Shown here: positions 26,675 through 37,001 of the stretch, one piece after another
How positions within the stretch are numbered: the first letter of the stretch is position 1
Layout of the letters: every line of letters begins with the position of its first letter
The notes under the pieces: generated by a model
What the model saw: the letters and a program-made list of their open reading frames with translations, nothing else
Databases searched by the model: none
What the model was told of the DNA's origin: nothing
Source of the DNA: Alphaproteobacteria bacterium
Lineage (GTDB): Bacteria > Pseudomonadota > Alphaproteobacteria > Rhizobiales > Rhizobiaceae
Direction: 5' to 3'
Assembly: GCA_016861165.1 (NCBI GenBank)
Contig: BOKV01000006.1
Coordinates: 105,398-169,397, forward strand
Length of the DNA stretch: 64,000 bases
Program-made: the position numbers and the translations under genes

Positions 26675-27658
26675 GTGTTCCTGAAGATGGCCTATGCGAT
26701 ACTGGAGCCGGCGACCATGCTGGCGATCCTGTCGGCGGTCGCCGTCTTCGCGACGATCATCACCGTCGCCATGCCGATCCTCCAGCGCGACGAGCTTGCC
26801 GGCCGCATGCGCTCGGCGGCGCTCGAGCGCGACAAGATACGCGCCCGCGAGCGCGCCCGGCTCGCCAATGAGGCCAAGCAGGGCCGCGGCTCGCTGAAGC
26901 AGGAAAACTCGGGCCTCATCCGCGATTTCGTCGAACGGCTGAATCTGCGCAAGGCGCTTGCCGACGACAAAACCTTCAACAACCTCAAGATGGCCGGCTA
27001 CCGCAAGCAGTCGCACATCTACGTGTTTCTGTTCTTCCGGCTGGTGCTGCCGGTGATCCTGTTTTTGGTCGCGCTGTTCTACGTCTTCGTCATCCTCGAC
27101 CTGCAGCGGCCGTTCATGGTCAAGCTGACCATCACCCTGTTGGTCGCCTATGCCGGCTTCTACGCGCCCAACCTGTTCGTCAAGAACCAGATCGCCAAGC
27201 GCCAGCTGTCGATCCGGCGCGCCTGGCCGGATGCGCTCGACCTGACGCTGATCTGCGTCGAATCGGGCATGTCGCTGGAGGCCGCCTTCCGCAAGGTCGC
27301 CGTCGAGATCGGCATCCAGTCGCCGCCGCTCGCCGAGGAGCTGGTGCTGACCAATGCCGAGCTGTCCTATCTCGACGAGCGGCGCAAGGCCTACGAGAAC
27401 CTCGCCACCCGCACCGGCCTCGACGGCGTCAAGGCGGTGGCCATGGCGCTGATCCAGGCCGAGCGCTACGGCACGCCGCTGTCGCACGCGCTGCGTGTCC
27501 TTGCCCAGGAAAACCGCGACATGCGCATGGCCGAGGCCGAGAAGAAGGCGGCCGCCCTGCCGCCGAAGCTGACCGTGCCGATGATCATCTTCTTCCTGCC
27601 GGTGCTGTTTGCGGTGATCATGGGGCCGGCGATGATCCAGATCTTCACCAAGACCTGA
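26675..27658 (+). CDS. tadC: Tad inner-membrane platform protein TadC
   Basis: This 327-residue paralogue of TadB has the same order: N-terminal helix, charged linker (about 40-90), two helices and a T2SSF domain with WPDALDLTLICVESGMSLEAAFRKVA, then C-terminal helices. The GTG start at 26675 is chosen because TAGGAG lies 11 bases upstream; an in-frame ATG follows at 26687. It is the last gene of the plus-strand tad block; a GC-rich palindrome lies 36 bases after its stop. Confidence 0.93.
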   Translation: MFLKMAYAILEPATMLAILSAVAVFATIITVAMPILQRDELAGRMRSAALERDKIRARERARLANEAKQGRGSLKQENSGLIRDFVERLNLRKALADDKTFNNLKMAGYRKQSHIYVFLFFRLVLPVILFLVALFYVFVILDLQRPFMVKLTITLLVAYAGFYAPNLFVKNQIAKRQLSIRRAWPDALDLTLICVESGMSLEAAFRKVAVEIGIQSPPLAEELVLTNAELSYLDERRKAYENLATRTGLDGVKAVAMALIQAERYGTPLSHALRVLAQENRDMRMAEAEKKAAALPPKLTVPMIIFFLPVLFAVIMGPAMIQIFTKT

Positions 27659-27693
27659 TCGGCGGCGCCAATTCGTCCGCGCGGGTTTCGGGT

Positions 27694-27713
27694 GGCGCCG
27701 GCCGGCCGGCGCC
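27694..27713. repeat. Perfect 20-bp GC palindrome after tadC
   Basis: The sequence GGCGCCGGCC followed by GGCCGGCGCC is fully self-complementary. It could form a hairpin or cruciform at the end of the tad operon, but it has no T-tract and so is not called a terminator. Confidence 0.85.
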
Positions 27714-27750
27714 GCTACCTGCCTTCTCGAAGCAATGAACGGAGGCAGCC

Positions 27751-28230
27751 ATGAAGCTTGAGTTTTCCGCAATTCCCACGGCCCACGCCCGCGCGCTGCA
27801 GGCGGGCGGGCCCGACGCCTATGGCCGGCCGGCCGAACGGACGGTCTCCGACGGCGGCGGCAATCCCTGCCGCCATTGCTTGCGCGAGATTCCAGCCGGC
27901 GCCGGCATGCTGATCGCCGCCTACCGGCCGTTCGGCGCCGCGCAGCCCTATGCCGAGACCGGACCGATCTTCCTGTGCGAGGCACCGTGCGAACGTTACC
28001 GCGACGAGACCGGGCGACTGCCGCCCCTGTTTGCCCGGCGCGCGCACCTGCTGGTGCGCGGCTACGACGCGGCCGAGCGGATCGTCTACGGTACCGGCAG
28101 GGTGGTGGCGGTCGCCGACTGCGAGGCAGCGGTGACGGAAACGCTCGCAGCGCCCCGGGTTGCCTTCGTCCACCTCCGTTCGGCCACCAACAATTGCTAC
28201 CAGGCCCGCGCCGGGCGTGCCGAGGGTTGA
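27751..28230 (+). CDS. DUF1203 family protein
   Basis: This 159-residue protein matches the DUF1203 pattern: GNPCRHCLREIPAGAGMLIAAYRPF near residue 37, then PYAETGPIFLCEAPCERY, and a C-terminal VAFVHLRSATNNCYQARAG. The CRHC and CEAPC cysteines suggest possible metal or redox chemistry, but the family's function is not known. GGAGG lies 8 bases before the ATG. It converges on tadD with 8 bases between the stops and does not look like a pilus gene. Confidence 0.85.
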   Translation: MKLEFSAIPTAHARALQAGGPDAYGRPAERTVSDGGGNPCRHCLREIPAGAGMLIAAYRPFGAAQPYAETGPIFLCEAPCERYRDETGRLPPLFARRAHLLVRGYDAAERIVYGTGRVVAVADCEAAVTETLAAPRVAFVHLRSATNNCYQARAGRAEG

Positions 28231-28238
28231 GGTGCCGG

Positions 28239-29039
28239 TCAATTGGTTTTCTTGGCGTCTTCCTGGCTGAGCTGCGACCAGGCGTTCTGTTGGCTCAGCA
28301 TCTTGCGCAGATAGGCGACGTTGGCGCGCGCTTCCTCGGCCGGCAGTTCGGCGGCGGCGATGCGCTCTGCCTCGTCGAAACGGCCCTGCAGGCCCACCAC
28401 CAGCGCCAGGTTCTGGCGCACGCGGCTGTCGGCGCCGGGTTGCCCGTTGGCCTTGCGCAGATAGGTTTCGGCGGCGGACAGGTCGTTGGTGAGCAGGTAG
28501 GACATGCCGAGATTGGACAGGACCGTCGGCTCGTTCGGCTTCAGGTCGAGGGCGTGGCGATAGGCCTCGCGCGCCTCATCCGGGCGCCCGAGCTGGTCGA
28601 GGATGGCGCCGCGCGCCGACACCAGCCGCCAGTCCGGCCGGTCCGGCCGCTGTACGCGCTCGATGGCGTCGAGTGCCTTGGTGAAGTCGCCGGTGGCGGC
28701 CAGCGCCTTGCCATAGGCCGACAGCACGTCGTCGTCCTTGGGGTGGTGGATGACCAATTGCCGGGTCACCGCCAGCGCCTGCTCGTCGCGGCCGGTCATG
28801 CGCAGAAGTGTCGCATAGGCAAGGCCGACGGTCTTGTCCTTCGGCCGCTTCTCGTACTTGTCGCCGTAGCTGCGTACCATCCGGTCGAGTTCCGGCGCCG
28901 ACATGCGCGACAGTGCCGACGGCGAGCCCGGTCCGATCGATCCTGTTGTCTGCTGGTCCCTGGCGCAGCCGCTCGCCGCCAAGGCGCCGACCATGACCGC
29001 GATGGCGGCCCGCATCCCCAGACTGGCAGCCTTTTTCAT
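28239..29039 (-). CDS. tadD: TPR lipoprotein TadD
   Basis: This 266-residue protein has a lipoprotein signal (lipobox ASGC near residue 25) and about four tetratricopeptide repeats (TVGLAYATLLRMTGRDEQAL, SAYGKALAATGDFTKAL, GAILDQLGRPDEAREAY, SNLGMSYLLTNDLSAAETY). TadD is required for Tad pilus biogenesis, probably as the pilotin-like lipoprotein of the secretin. The ATG at 29039 gives the proper signal peptide; the longer frame is rejected. It is transcribed towards the tad operon from its own promoter region. Confidence 0.9.
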   Translation of the reverse strand: MKKAASLGMRAAIAVMVGALAASGCARDQQTTGSIGPGSPSALSRMSAPELDRMVRSYGDKYEKRPKDKTVGLAYATLLRMTGRDEQALAVTRQLVIHHPKDDDVLSAYGKALAATGDFTKALDAIERVQRPDRPDWRLVSARGAILDQLGRPDEAREAYRHALDLKPNEPTVLSNLGMSYLLTNDLSAAETYLRKANGQPGADSRVRQNLALVVGLQGRFDEAERIAAAELPAEEARANVAYLRKMLSQQNAWSQLSQEDAKKTN

Positions 29040-29189
29040 GTCATCCGTTCCCGTTTGACAATTCCGCCGGCCCCTCCCAATAAGGGCGGCGATTCGTGCC
29101 GGCCCTCGGGGCACCTGCCGTCGAGAAATATTCTGTTAACCCTAATGGAAGGTTAACCGGGCCGGCGCATGCGGGCATCGGAGAGGTCC

Positions 29190-30569
29190 ATGACGACGCC
29201 ACTGGCGCTGAGCGGCGCGGCTTCCGACGGCATCCCGGTCTATCTCGTCAGGGGCGGCAACGGCGCCGCGCTGCCGCCGGACCTGCCGCCGCGTGCTCTC
29301 GCCTGGGCGGCTGCCACCGGCTTCGACGGCAGGAAGGGCACGCTCTGCCCGGTGCCGGGCGAGGCGGGCGAGGTCGCATGCGTGCTGTTCGGGCTGGGCA
29401 GCGACCCGCGCGCGCTCGACGCCGGCAGGCTGGCGCGGCTGCTGCCGGCCGGCGACTACCGGCTCGCGGGCGAGATCGGCGACGGGGCGCTGGCGGCGCT
29501 CGGCTGGCTGCTCGGCGCCTATCGTTTCGAACGCTACCGCAAGCCTGAGCCGCGCCGGGCGCGGCTGATCCCGCCCGCCGGCGTCGACCGGGCGGCGCTG
29601 GAGCGCACCGCTCGCGCCTGCTACCTGGTGCGCGATCTCGTCAACACGCCGGCAAGCGACCTCGGCCCGGCCGAACTGGAGCAGGCGGTGCGCGAGCTCG
29701 GGCGCGAGTTCGGCGCCGAGGTGTCGGCGGTCGTCGGCGACGCGCTGCTGGCGATGAATTTTCCGATGGTGCATGCGGTCGGCCGGGCCAGCGCCTCGCC
29801 GCCGCGCGTGGTCGACCTGCGCTGGGGCGGCGAGGCCGATCCGAAGGTCACGCTCGTCGGCAAGGGCGTCTGCTTCGACACCGGCGGGCTCAACATCAAG
29901 CCGGGCGATTCGATGGCGCTCATGAAGAAGGACATGGGCGGCGCGGCCAACGTGCTGGGCCTGGCGCGGATGATCATGGCCGCGCGGCTGCCGGTGCGCC
30001 TGCGCGTCATCGTCGCGGCGGTCGAGAACGCCATCTCGGGCAATGCGTTCCGGCCGGGCGACGTGCTGAACAGCCGCAAGGGCATCACCGTCGAGATCGG
30101 CAACACCGACGCCGAGGGCCGGCTGGTCCTTGGCGACGCGCTGGCCTGGGGCGACGAGGAGGCGCCGCAGGTCATGATCGACATGGCGACGCTGACCGGC
30201 GCCGCCCGCGTGGCACTTGGCCCCGACCTGCCGGCGCTGTTCACCGACGACGAGGGGTTCGCCGCCGAGCTCGCCGCCGCCGGCGGCCGCCTGGAAGACC
30301 CGATGTGGCGCCTGCCGCTGTGGAAGGGCTACGCCGCCAACCTGTCCTCGGAGATGGCCGACGTCTCGCACATCTCCAAGGGGCCCTTCGCCGGGTCGAT
30401 CACCGCCGCGCTGTTCCTGCAGAAATTCGTCGAGAAGGCCGCGCTGTGGGCCCATTTCGACCTGTTCGCCTGGGTCGCGACCGAGAAGCCGGCGGCACCG
30501 GTGGGCGGCGAAGCCCAATGCATCCGCGCCCTCTTCGAGGTTATCGCCGCCCGCTATCCGTCCCGCTGA
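29190..30569 (+). CDS. M17 leucyl aminopeptidase family protein
   Basis: This 459-residue cytosolic di-metal aminopeptidase has a weakly conserved N-terminal domain (1-150) and a complete catalytic domain. The latter shows VTLVGKGVCFDTGGLNIKP with lysine and Asp ligands, MKKDMGGAA, and the family signature NTDAEGRLVLGDALAW. GGAGAGG precedes the ATG at 29190. It likely acts in peptide turnover. It lies about 100 bases upstream of the short regulator gene and may be co-transcribed with it and the NlpC/P60 gene. Confidence 0.93.
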   Translation: MTTPLALSGAASDGIPVYLVRGGNGAALPPDLPPRALAWAAATGFDGRKGTLCPVPGEAGEVACVLFGLGSDPRALDAGRLARLLPAGDYRLAGEIGDGALAALGWLLGAYRFERYRKPEPRRARLIPPAGVDRAALERTARACYLVRDLVNTPASDLGPAELEQAVRELGREFGAEVSAVVGDALLAMNFPMVHAVGRASASPPRVVDLRWGGEADPKVTLVGKGVCFDTGGLNIKPGDSMALMKKDMGGAANVLGLARMIMAARLPVRLRVIVAAVENAISGNAFRPGDVLNSRKGITVEIGNTDAEGRLVLGDALAWGDEEAPQVMIDMATLTGAARVALGPDLPALFTDDEGFAAELAAAGGRLEDPMWRLPLWKGYAANLSSEMADVSHISKGPFAGSITAALFLQKFVEKAALWAHFDLFAWVATEKPAAPVGGEAQCIRALFEVIAARYPSR

Positions 30570-30670
30570 GTTCCGCTGATAGGGCGCCGCTTGCAGCGCG
30601 GCGGCCGCCATGGCTAAATGGTACGGCAGCGAAACGATCATGGCTGAACGGGGACGGCGCGGGAGTCGTC

Positions 30671-31021
30671 ATGAGCATCGAGTTCAGGGCCGAGCAGGCC
30701 TTGCGGCTCTGGCACGCGGTATCGATGGCGCTTGTCCATGACGACAAGCCCGACCTGACGCTGCGCCAGATGACCATCCTGCTGACCGTCTATCTCGAGC
30801 CGCCGCCGCACACGGTGCGGGGTCTTGCCGCCCGCCTCGACGTGACCAAGCCGGTGATCACCCGCGCGCTCGACACCATGGGCCGCCTGCAGCTGCTCAA
30901 GCGCCGCCGCGACGAGACCGACCGGCGCAATGTCATCGTCCAGCGCACCGTCGAGGGCTCCCTGTTCCTTGAGGCCTTCGCCGATCTTGTCTGCCTCAAG
31001 GCGCGCGAGCTGCCACGATGA
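30671..31021 (+). CDS. Short MarR-like winged-helix protein
   Basis: This 116-residue protein reads as a compact MarR-type DNA-binding module: LTLRQMTILLTVYLEP (helix), VRGLAARLDVTKPVITRALDTMGRLQLLKR (helix-turn-helix), and the wing RRRDETDRRNVIVQRT. It is shorter than most MarR regulators, lacking part of the C-terminal dimerisation helix. GGGAG lies 5 bases before the ATG. Its stop overlaps the NlpC/P60 start (ATGA), which ties the two in translation. Target genes are unknown. Confidence 0.82.
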   Translation: MSIEFRAEQALRLWHAVSMALVHDDKPDLTLRQMTILLTVYLEPPPHTVRGLAARLDVTKPVITRALDTMGRLQLLKRRRDETDRRNVIVQRTVEGSLFLEAFADLVCLKARELPR

Positions 31022-31896
31022 GCGGACTGCCGACGCTCGACCCGCTCGACCGCCGCCTCAACCTGTTCGGCGGCGAACTGGCCGAAACAGCGTTGCGCGG
31101 CAAGGTGGCCGCCGCGCGCTTCGTCGACGGCCGCCCGGCCCACGTGGTCGCCGCGCATGCCGATCTGCGGCTGCGGCCCGATGCGGCGTGCTCCATCGAC
31201 CACCAGCTCCTCTTGGGCGAGACGGTGCAGGTGTTCGACGAGCGCGCCGGCTGGGCCTGGGTTAAGGCCGATTTCGACGGCTATGTCGGCTGGACATTGG
31301 CGGCCGGCCTGGCGGCCGGCATGCCGTCGCCAACGCATGTCGTCTCGGTGCCGCGCACCTTCGCCTATCCAGGCCCCGACCTGAGGCTGCCGGCGGCGCG
31401 CACGCTCTCGATGGGATCGGCCGTGCGCGTCGTCGGCGAGGCCGAGACGCGTGGCGCGCCCTATCTCGTACTCGACAGCGGCGAGGCGCTGTTCGCCCGC
31501 CATCTGCGGCCCCGGGGCACATTCGATTCCGACTATGTCGCCGTCGCCCGCAAATTCCTCGCCACGCCCTATCTGTGGGGCGGGGCGACCGGCTGCGGCC
31601 TCGACTGCTCGGGCCTGATCCAGCTCGCCATGCGCATGTGCGGCCGCGCGGTCCTGCGCGATTCCGACATGCAGGCGGCCACCATCGGCGGCGAGATCGA
31701 TGGCGGCGCCGGCTGGCGCGGTCTGCGCCGCGGCGACCTGATCTTCTGGCGCGGCCATGTCGCCATCGTCGAGGGCGACGGCAACCTGTTGCACGCCAAT
31801 GGCTACACGATGGACGTGACGAGCGAGCCGCTCGACCGGGCGATCGCCCGCATCGGCCGCCTGTTTGAGCGGCCGATCGGCTGCCGGCGGCCGTGA
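31018..31896 (+). CDS. SH3–NlpC/P60 cysteine peptidase
   Basis: This 292-residue protein has two SH3-like segments (about 45-100 with DLRLRPDAACSIDHQLLLGE, and 120-165), then an NlpC/P60 domain (about 170-285). The catalytic Cys is in GLDCSGLIQLAM, the His in RGHVAIVEG, and the third polar residue in LLHANGY. Such enzymes cut stem peptides of peptidoglycan. No signal peptide is evident, which suggests action on recycled muropeptides in the cytoplasm, as in YkfC-like enzymes; the leucyl aminopeptidase and Yej importer nearby fit that idea, but this is inference. Confidence 0.9.
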   Translation: MSGLPTLDPLDRRLNLFGGELAETALRGKVAAARFVDGRPAHVVAAHADLRLRPDAACSIDHQLLLGETVQVFDERAGWAWVKADFDGYVGWTLAAGLAAGMPSPTHVVSVPRTFAYPGPDLRLPAARTLSMGSAVRVVGEAETRGAPYLVLDSGEALFARHLRPRGTFDSDYVAVARKFLATPYLWGGATGCGLDCSGLIQLAMRMCGRAVLRDSDMQAATIGGEIDGGAGWRGLRRGDLIFWRGHVAIVEGDGNLLHANGYTMDVTSEPLDRAIARIGRLFERPIGCRRP

Positions 31897-32048
31897 GCGG
31901 TTGGTCCTCCACGACGCTTGGCGAGCGCATCGCCGCCGCGTCCAGGCGAAGTCGATGTGCGACGGGCGGCAATCGGAATTTTGCTCTATCTATTTGTTTT
32001 GTCGCATCATCTTGTCCGCCTCGCGATACCGCTCGGTGGGATGCGTCT

Positions 32049-33004
32049 TCAATACCCCGCCTTGCGATCGACCAGGTTGGCGAGCGGCCTGCCCGCTTCG
32101 AAGTCGTCCATCTGGCGCGCCATGATCGGCACCAGCCGGCGCGGATCGGAGGTGGCGGCGGCGTGCGGCGTCACCGTCACCGCCGGGTGATCCCACAGCG
32201 GGCTGGTCGCCGGCAGCGGCTCGGTCTCGAACACGTCGAGGCTCGCCGCCATCAGCGCGCCATTGTCGAGCGCCTCGACGATGTCGGCCTCCACCTGCAG
32301 GCCGCCGCGCCCGGCATTGATCAGCACCGGCCCGCCGAGCGGTGTTTCCCGCTTCATGAGGGCGAGCGTGCGCCGGTTGATGATGCCGCGCGTCTGCGCC
32401 GTCAGCGGCAGCAGCACGACCAGGATGTCGCTCGTGCCGAGAAACGGGGCGAGACCGTCCTCGCCGCTGTGGCAGGCGATCCCGGCGAGGTGCTTTGGCC
32501 GGCGGCTCCAGCCGGCGAGGCGGAAGCCGAGCATAGCGAGCTTGCCTGCCGCGTCGGTGCCGAGCGCGCCGAGCCCCATGATGCCGACCGTCACGTCGCC
32601 TGCCGCCGGCTGCGGCGCCTCGCGCCATTGCCGGCGCGCCTGCCAGGCGCGATAGAGCCGGCCCTGGCGCAGGTGGTCGAGCACCTGCCACACCACATAT
32701 TCGCTCATCCGGTTGGTCAGGTCGTCGGCGACGATGCGCACGATCGGCACGTCCGGCAGCGTCGTATCGTCGATGACGTGGTCGACCCCGGCGCCGAGCG
32801 AGAAGATCGCCGCCAGGTTGGGGAGCCGGGACATCAGGCCCGGCGGTGGCTTCCACACCAGTGCGTAGCGGATCGTCGGGTCGTCCGGTCCCGCCGGCGC
32901 GCGCACGATCTCGCGATCCGGCGCCGCGCGGGCGAATTCGGCGAGCCACGGGCCCGGGTCCCAGCCGGTCACCGCCAGCAATACGCGTCCGCGTTCGACG
33001 GACG

Positions 33005-33008
<4 letters not shown>
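32049..33008 (-). CDS. ghrA: Glyoxylate/hydroxypyruvate reductase A
   Basis: This 319-residue member of the D-2-hydroxyacid dehydrogenase family has the GhrA branch features: a short N-terminal substrate domain with FSLGAGVDHVIDD, the NAD(P) Rossmann motif GIMGLGALG, INAGRGGLQVE with the catalytic Arg, DVFETEPLP with the Glu, and TPHAAATSDP with the His. Its start overlaps the yejF stop (ATGA), so it is translationally coupled to the peptide transporter, an unexpected partner for a glyoxylate reductase. Confidence 0.92.
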
Positions 33009-34632
<1,624 letters not shown>

Positions 34633-34636
<4 letters not shown>

Positions 34637-35799
34637 TTGAACGTCTTCCTCGGGTCGAAGGCATCGCGCGTCGCCTCGCCGACGAAGACCAGCAGCGACA
34701 GCATCAGCGAGATTACGAAGAAGCCCGACAGACCCAGCCACGGCGCCTGCAGGTTGTTGCGGCCCTGGCTGAGCAGTTCGCCGAGCGAGGCCGAGCCGGG
34801 CGGCAGGCCGAGGCCAAGGAAGTCGAGCGAGGTCAGCGTGGTGATGGCGCCGTTGAGGATGAATGGCAGGAAGGTGAGCGCCGCCACCATGGCGTTGGGC
34901 AGGACGTGGCGGAAAATGATGGCGACGTTGCCGACGCCGAGCGCCCGCGCCGCGTTGACATATTCGAAGTTGCGTGCCCGCAGGAATTCGGCCCTGACCA
35001 CGCCGACGAAGCCGACCCAGGAGAACAGCAGCATGATGCCGAGCAGCACCCAGAAGCCGGGCGGCAGGACGGCGGCGATGATGAGCAGGATGTAGAGCAC
35101 CGGCATCGACGACCAGATCTCGATGAAGCGCTGGAAGATGAGGTCGGTCCAGCCGCCGAAATAGCCCTGCACGGCGCCGGCCGACACGCCGATCACCGCC
35201 GAGGCCGCCGTCAGGATGAGCCCGAACAGCACCGAGATGCGGAACCCGTAGATCGAGCGGGCCAGCACGTCGCGGGCCTGGTCGTCGGTGCCGAGCCAGT
35301 TCCAGTTGCCGAGCGTGCAGGCCGGGTCGTCGACGCCGAGCGGATAGTTGGCGCAGCGCTCGGCCTTGGAATAGAGCCACGATGGCTTGGAGGGCGCCGG
35401 CTCGGGGATTTCGTTGTTGACGGTGCGGTAGTGGTAGCGGATCGGCGGCCAGATCGCCCAGCCGTTTTCATCGATCGCCTCGGTGATCTCGATGATGCGG
35501 TAGTCGGTGGTCGGCAGGAAACCGTCCTCGCCGAGGAAGGTCTCCTCCGGATAGCTGGTGAACACCGGAAAGTAGGCTTGGCCCTTGAACCAGATCATGA
35601 TCGGCCGGTCGTTGGCGAGGAACTCGGCGCACAGCGACAACACGAACAGGACGAGGAATATCCACAGCGACCAGAAACCGCGCCGGTTGGCCTTGAAGTT
35701 GGCGAGCCGCCGCTGGTTGAGCGGCGACAGCCGCGAAGGCTTCGGCACGCCCCTGACCGCGGCCCTCCCGACGGCTTTGGCGCGTACCGCCGTGTCCAC
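34633..35799 (-). CDS. yejE: Yej-type ABC transporter permease YejE
   Basis: This 388-residue permease has the Yej-specific layout: a first helix (about 43-63), a long periplasmic loop with YRIIEITEAIDENGWAIWPP and LGTDDQARDVLARSIYG, and then five helices. The EAA-type coupling loop reads EYVNAARALGVGNVAIIFRH. It starts at a GTG directly after the yejB stop (TGA then GTG, no gap) and ends with ATGA overlapping yejF. It forms the channel with YejB. Confidence 0.94.
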
Positions 35800-36936
35800 T
35801 CACACCTCCCTCGACTCGAAGTCGATGCGGGGATCGATCCAGGTGTAGACCAGGTCGGACAGCAGCCCGATCAGCAGCGCCATCAGCGAGAAGATGTAGA
35901 GCGTGGCGAAGACGACGGGATAGTCGCGTTCGATGACCGAGCGGTAGCCGAGCAGGCCGAGCCCGTCGAGCGTGAAGATCGTCTCGATCAGGAGCGAGCC
36001 GGTGAAGAAGGCCGAGATGAAGGCGCCGGGAAAGCCGGCGATGACGATCAGCATGGCGTTGCGGAAGACGTGGCCGTACAGCACCTGGCGCTCGGTCAGC
36101 CCCTTGGCGCGCGCCGTCATCACATATTGCTTGCGGATCTCGTCGAGGAACGAGTTCTTGGTCAGCAGCGTCGTCGTGGCGAAGGAGGAGAGCGCCAGCG
36201 CGGTCAGCGGCAGCGCCAGGTGCCAGAAATAGTCGGGCACCACCACGGTGAGGCAGTAGCCGGCGCGGAAGCCGGCGCCGGGCAGGCAGGCGCCGGCGTC
36301 GATCCCCTCGGTCAACAGCCCGCGCAGCGGGAACCAGTCGAGATAGGAGCCGCCGGCGAACAGCACCATCAGCAGGATGGCGAACAGGAAGCCGGGAATA
36401 GCGTAGGCGACGATGATGACGCCGCTCGTCCACATGTCGAAGGTGGAGCCGTCCTTGACCGCCTTGCGCACGCCGAGCGGGATCGAGATGCCGTAGGACA
36501 GCAGCGTGATCCACAGGCCGAGCGAGATCGACACCGGCATCTTCTCGATGATCAGGTCGATCACCGTGACCTTGCGGAAATAGCTCTCGCCGAAGTCGAA
36601 GCGCAGATAGTTCCACAGCATCAGGCCGAAGCGTTCGAGCGGCGGCTTGTCGAAACCGAACTGCCTTTCGAGCCTGGCGATGAATTCCGGGTCGAGCCCC
36701 TGGGCGCCGCGATACTTGCTCGCCGACTCGCCCTGGTCGAAGGTCTGGTCACGGGCGAAATCGGCCCCGGCCCCCGAAATGCGGTCGGTGGCCGAGCCGC
36801 CCTGGCCGGAGAGCTGCGCGATCACCTGTTCGACCGGGCCGCCCGGCGCGAACTGGATCACGGCAAACGAGATCGCCATGATCCCCAGCATCGTCGGGAT
36901 CATCAGGAGCAGGCGTCTCAGGATGTAGGCGGCCAT
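35800..36936 (-). CDS. yejB: Yej-type ABC transporter permease YejB
   Basis: This 378-residue permease begins MAAYILRRLLLMIPTMLGIM, the usual first helix of OppB-like permeases, and includes the Yej insert FDQGESASKYRGAQGLDPEF between helices 1 and 2. The coupling loop is QYVMTARAKGLTERQVLYGH. The start at 36936 is set by the helix; the longer frame upstream has no homology. It lies 65 bases after the Tat-type binding protein gene. Confidence 0.94.
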   Translation of the reverse strand: MAAYILRRLLLMIPTMLGIMAISFAVIQFAPGGPVEQVIAQLSGQGGSATDRISGAGADFARDQTFDQGESASKYRGAQGLDPEFIARLERQFGFDKPPLERFGLMLWNYLRFDFGESYFRKVTVIDLIIEKMPVSISLGLWITLLSYGISIPLGVRKAVKDGSTFDMWTSGVIIVAYAIPGFLFAILLMVLFAGGSYLDWFPLRGLLTEGIDAGACLPGAGFRAGYCLTVVVPDYFWHLALPLTALALSSFATTTLLTKNSFLDEIRKQYVMTARAKGLTERQVLYGHVFRNAMLIVIAGFPGAFISAFFTGSLLIETIFTLDGLGLLGYRSVIERDYPVVFATLYIFSLMALLIGLLSDLVYTWIDPRIDFESREV

Positions 36937-37001
36937 GTCTGCCGAGATCGTTCCCTGTTGTCGCCCGGCCGCCGCGCCGCCGGGTCCCGTTGCGGCGGTC
37001 C

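Noticed and set aside
31897..32048. Possible small minus-strand peptide downstream of ghrA (reads ...THPTERYREADKMMRQNK in another frame)
   Set aside because: The segment looks protein-like for about 18 residues, but there is no start codon with a ribosome binding site outside ghrA and no family match.
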